From assembly GCA_021827445.1 (NCBI GenBank), contig JAKAVW010000154.1, positions 1 through 7,225 of the forward strand: a DNA stretch of 7,225 bases, written 5' to 3'. Positions 4,578 to 7,225 of this stretch are shown here, piece after piece. The number at the start of each line of letters is the position of its first letter. Positions within the stretch are counted from its first letter, which is position 1. The notes beneath the pieces are model-generated. The model was not told the DNA's origin, did not search any database, and was given only the letters and a program-made list of their open reading frames with translations. The translations under genes and the position numbers were made by a program. Source of the DNA: Pseudomonadota bacterium (lineage in GTDB: Bacteria; Pseudomonadota; Gammaproteobacteria; Acidithiobacillales; Acidithiobacillaceae).

Positions 4578-5614
4578 CGGCGGCGCTGGAGCAGGCTTTG
4601 GCGTATCAGGCACAAAGTCTCCAGGCCGTTTCGCGGACTTTTGCCCTGACGATTCCCCAGTTGCCGGAAGCCTTGCGGGACGCGGTCGGTAATGGCTATC
4701 TGTTGTGTCGAATTGCCGACACCATAGAAGACGATCCGGATTTGCCCTGGAAAAAAAAGGCTTACTGGCAGGCGGAGTTTCTCAAGGTGGTGGAGGGTGC
4801 GGGCGATGCCGCCGCTTTTGCCGCCGCTTTTGGGGCGTGTCTGTCGGCAGCGATGCCGGAAGCTGAGCACGATCTGATTCGCCATACCTCTGAGGTTGTT
4901 GCCATCACCCACAGTTTCACCCCGACGCAGCAATCTGCGCTGTCCCGCTGCGTACGGATTATGGGTATGGGGATGGCGGAGTTTCAGCAGCATGCTTCGT
5001 TGCAAGGGCTTGCGGACATGGCGGCGATGGATCGCTACTGCTACGTGGTTGCGGGCGTCGTCGGCGAAATGCTCACCAGCCTTTTTGTGGAGTATGAGCC
5101 GCGACTGGTGCCGCACGATGCGGAGATGCAGCAGCTTGCCGTGTCTTTTGGGCAAGGTTTGCAGATGACCAATATTCTCAAGGATATCTGGGATGATTGG
5201 CAGCGCGGTGTGAGTTGGATGCCACGTGCGGTGTTCCTGCGCCATGGTTGCGACATTGCCATGGTGCAGCCCGGTGGCCGGGATCCGGCTTTTGCGGCGG
5301 GCCTCAGTGAATTGCTGGGCATTGCTGCCGGGCATTTGCAGAATGCGCTGCGTTATACGCTACTGATTCCGGCCGAGCAGACGGGGATGCGCGATTTCTG
5401 TCTCTGGGCTATTGCCATGGCGGTGTTGACTCTGCGGCGGATTTCCGAAAATCCCGCCTTTGCTGCTGGGAGCGAAGTAAAAATCAGCCGGAGCACCGTG
5501 CATCGGGTGGTGTTCCTGTCGCGCCTGCTGCACCGCTCCGACACGCTCTTGCAACTGAGCTTCCGGGTGGGTGTTAAACCACTGTCGCAGTCCCCTGCTG
5601 CAGGGCGACCATGA
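4571..5614 (+). CDS. sqs: Squalene synthase (farnesyl-diphosphate farnesyltransferase)
   Basis: Condenses two farnesyl diphosphates head-to-head via presqualene diphosphate and reduces the product to squalene with NAD(P)H. Both Mg-diphosphate motifs are present: DTIEDD (residues 50-55) and DIWDD (205-209). Others are SRTFALTIPQLP (21-32), NGYLLCRIAD (41-50), YCYVVAGVVGEMLT (156-169), SFGQGLQMTNILK (192-204) and FCLWAIAMAVLTLRRI (276-291). At 347 aa, with that last C-terminal block, it fits single-enzyme squalene synthase better than the shorter HpnC or HpnD, which need HpnE. The start is uncertain. ATG 4571 has AGGA 4 nt upstream and fits the family N-terminus; in-frame TTG codons at 4547 and 4517 would add 8 or 18 residues. 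The stop overlaps the cyclase start by 4 nt. Confidence 0.9.
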   Translation: MLTAALEQALAYQAQSLQAVSRTFALTIPQLPEALRDAVGNGYLLCRIADTIEDDPDLPWKKKAYWQAEFLKVVEGAGDAAAFAAAFGACLSAAMPEAEHDLIRHTSEVVAITHSFTPTQQSALSRCVRIMGMGMAEFQQHASLQGLADMAAMDRYCYVVAGVVGEMLTSLFVEYEPRLVPHDAEMQQLAVSFGQGLQMTNILKDIWDDWQRGVSWMPRAVFLRHGCDIAMVQPGGRDPAFAAGLSELLGIAAGHLQNALRYTLLIPAEQTGMRDFCLWAIAMAVLTLRRISENPAFAAGSEVKISRSTVHRVVFLSRLLHRSDTLLQLSFRVGVKPLSQSPAAGRP

Positions 5615-7225
5615 ATCGTATCCTGCAACCCGTGCGCTACAGTTCGAGCATTTTTCGCGCGCCGCTGGATCGGGTGATAGCTGAGGCGCGCACCGCGCTA
5701 GGTAATCTGCAAGCGGAAGATGGTCACTGGTGCTTCGAGTTTGAAGCCGATTGCACCATCCCTGCCGAATATATTCTGATGCAGCACTACATGGACGAGC
5801 GCGATACGTCTCTGGAGGCCAAGATGGCCGTCTATCTGCGCAATAAACAGGCGGATCACGGCGGCTGGCCTCTCTATTACGGAGGCCGTTTTGACCTGAG
5901 CGCTTCGGTAAAGGCCTATTATGCACTGAAACTGGCCGGGGATGCCCCGGAGCTACCGCATATGCGGCGCGCCCGTGAGGCGATCCTGGCGCATGGCGGA
6001 GCGGAGCACGCCAATGTGTTCACGCGCATTACCCTGGCGCTTTTTGCCCAGGTGCCGTGGCGGGCCGTGCCTTTTATTCCGGTGGAAATCATGCTGTTGC
6101 CGCGCTGGTTTCCCTTTCAAATTTATAAAGTGGCGTCGTGGTCGCGCACGGTAATGGTGCCGCTGTTTATTTTGTGCAGCCTCAAGGCGCGTGCCAAAAA
6201 TCCCTTGCAGGTGCATATCCGCGAACTGTTCCGGCGGCCGCCGGAGCAGATTGCGGACTATTTCAGCCATGCCCGGCAAGGGGTGGTGGCGCATCTCTTT
6301 CTGTCTCTGGATAGATTTTGGCGGTTGATGGAAGACTGGATACCCCGGAGTATCCGGCGCCGTGCCCTGAAGAAGGCGGAGGCGTGGTTTACAGCGCGGA
6401 TTAACGGGGAGGATGGCCTGAATGGTATTTTCCCGGCCATGGTGAACGCCCACGAGGCTTTGGAGTTGCTCGGTTATTCGTCCGACCATGTCTATCGCCA
6501 GCAAACGCGGGCAGCCCTGCGCAAATTGGTGGTAGAGCGGGCGACCGACGCCTACTGTCAGCCCTGTGTGTCACCCGTCTGGGACACCTGTCTCGCGCTC
6601 CATGCGCTGCTGGAGCAGGATGGCGAGGTGTCTCCGGCGGTACAAAGCGGTATTCAATGGCTCAAGGACCGGCAGATTGGTGCCGAACCCGGCGACTGGC
6701 AGGAGCAGCGGCCCAATTTGGCGGGTGGCGGTTGGGCCTTTCAATACGCTAATCCTTATTATCCGGATCTGGATGACACGGCGGCGGTAGGCTGGGCACT
6801 GGCGCGGGCCGGGCGTGCAGAAGATCGCGACAGTATCGAAAGGGCGGCGAACTGGCTGGCCGGTATGCAATCCAGAAACGGCGGATTTGGGGCTTATGAC
6901 GTCGATAATACCCACTATTACCTCAACGAAATCCCCTTTGCCGATCACAAGGCCTTGCTGGACCCGCCGACGGCCGATGTCACCGGGCGCGTGGTGGCCT
7001 TTCTGGCGCATTTGGCGCGGCCACGGGACCGCGATATTTTGCGGCGTGCCGTGGCTTACCTGTTGCGTGAACAGGACTCATCCGGGGCCTGGTTCGGGCG
7101 CTGGGGGACCAATTACGTCTACGGGACCTGGTCCGTGCTCATGGCCCTGGCTGAGCTGGATGATCCTTCCCTGAAGCCCGCTGTGGAACGCGCAGCGTGC
7201 TGGTTACGCGCGGTACAGCAGAGCG
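5611..7225 (+). CDS. shc: Squalene-hopene cyclase (3' end outside window)
   Basis: Membrane-associated class II triterpene cyclase (HpnF) that converts squalene to hopene and diplopterol, the first committed step to hopanoids. 538 codons are visible without interruption, so roughly 100 residues are missing. The catalytic acid motif DLDDTA is at residues 386-391 (the DxDD motif), preceded by GGGWAFQYANPYYP. Other family blocks are GHWCFEFEADCTIPAEYILM near residues 37-56, MQSRNGGFGAYDVDNTHYYL, then FADHKALLDPPTADVTGRVV, and GAWFGRWGTNYVYGTWSVLM; several are QW-type repeats. The start ATG overlaps the squalene synthase stop (ATGA), with CAGGG 6 nt upstream, indicating translational coupling and one operon for squalene formation and cyclisation. 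Confidence 0.96.
   Translation, partial: MNRILQPVRYSSSIFRAPLDRVIAEARTALGNLQAEDGHWCFEFEADCTIPAEYILMQHYMDERDTSLEAKMAVYLRNKQADHGGWPLYYGGRFDLSASVKAYYALKLAGDAPELPHMRRAREAILAHGGAEHANVFTRITLALFAQVPWRAVPFIPVEIMLLPRWFPFQIYKVASWSRTVMVPLFILCSLKARAKNPLQVHIRELFRRPPEQIADYFSHARQGVVAHLFLSLDRFWRLMEDWIPRSIRRRALKKAEAWFTARINGEDGLNGIFPAMVNAHEALELLGYSSDHVYRQQTRAALRKLVVERATDAYCQPCVSPVWDTCLALHALLEQDGEVSPAVQSGIQWLKDRQIGAEPGDWQEQRPNLAGGGWAFQYANPYYPDLDDTAAVGWALARAGRAEDRDSIERAANWLAGMQSRNGGFGAYDVDNTHYYLNEIPFADHKALLDPPTADVTGRVVAFLAHLARPRDRDILRRAVAYLLREQDSSGAWFGRWGTNYVYGTWSVLMALAELDDPSLKPAVERAACWLRAVQQS

Noticed and set aside
4385..5335. Long minus-strand open frame (316 codons) opposite squalene synthase
   Set aside because: Antisense shadow of a gene with both catalytic Asp motifs; composition is typical of the reverse strand of GC-rich coding DNA.
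5953..6504. Minus-strand open frame opposite the cyclase
   Set aside because: Antisense to uninterrupted squalene-hopene cyclase sequence; no family resemblance.
1..7225. CRISPR array, insertion sequence with terminal repeats, rRNA or riboswitch
   Set aside because: I saw no regularly spaced repeats, no transposase motifs with paired ends, no rRNA sequence and no recognisable riboswitch core.

Overview
This is a GC-rich bacterial window, most likely from an acidophilic or chemolithotrophic proteobacterium that makes hopanoids. Acidithiobacillus is my best guess. It rests on the gene set (proS, tRNA-Glu, secB-gpsA, a single-enzyme squalene synthase, squalene-hopene cyclase) and on protein style; no database search was possible. 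The window has two halves of very different character.

Left half (about 1-2690): the 5' end of proS on the minus strand, then about 2.4 kb of accessory DNA that ends exactly at the 3' end of a minus-strand tRNA-Glu(UUC) gene. This looks like the wreck of a small tRNA-integrated element. Reading away from the tRNA on the minus strand it holds a tyrosine-recombinase integrase with only its N-terminal half left, a BrnT-type toxin remnant, a BrnA-type antitoxin remnant, a roughly 390 bp stretch with only weak coding signal, and a VapB/VapC module. Every toxin gene and the integrase carries at least one frame-breaking lesion. The VapB antitoxin is the only complete reading frame among them, and it carries an unusual 12-residue internal insertion. 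I found no second copy of the tRNA 3' end in the window, so the distal attachment site is lost or outside.

Right half (about 2765-7225): intact housekeeping and lipid genes on the plus strand. secB (protein-export chaperone) and gpsA (glycerol-3-phosphate dehydrogenase) are 3 nt apart. After about 180 bp come a squalene synthase and squalene-hopene cyclase, overlapping by 4 nt (ATGA). These last two form a minimal pathway: two farnesyl diphosphates are joined to squalene, which is cyclised to hopene, the root of membrane hopanoids. The cyclase runs off the window end. Because the right-half genes are free of frameshifts over more than 4 kb, the cluster of frameshifts on the left is more likely real gene decay than sequencing error.

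I see no convincing undescribed system. The points most worth a second look are the integrase/brnT deletion junction, the toxin-dead but antitoxin-intact vapBC locus with its insertion and its hairpin over the toxin start, the GCTGCA motif cluster between integrase and tRNA, and a tiny leader reading frame overlapping the squalene synthase start.
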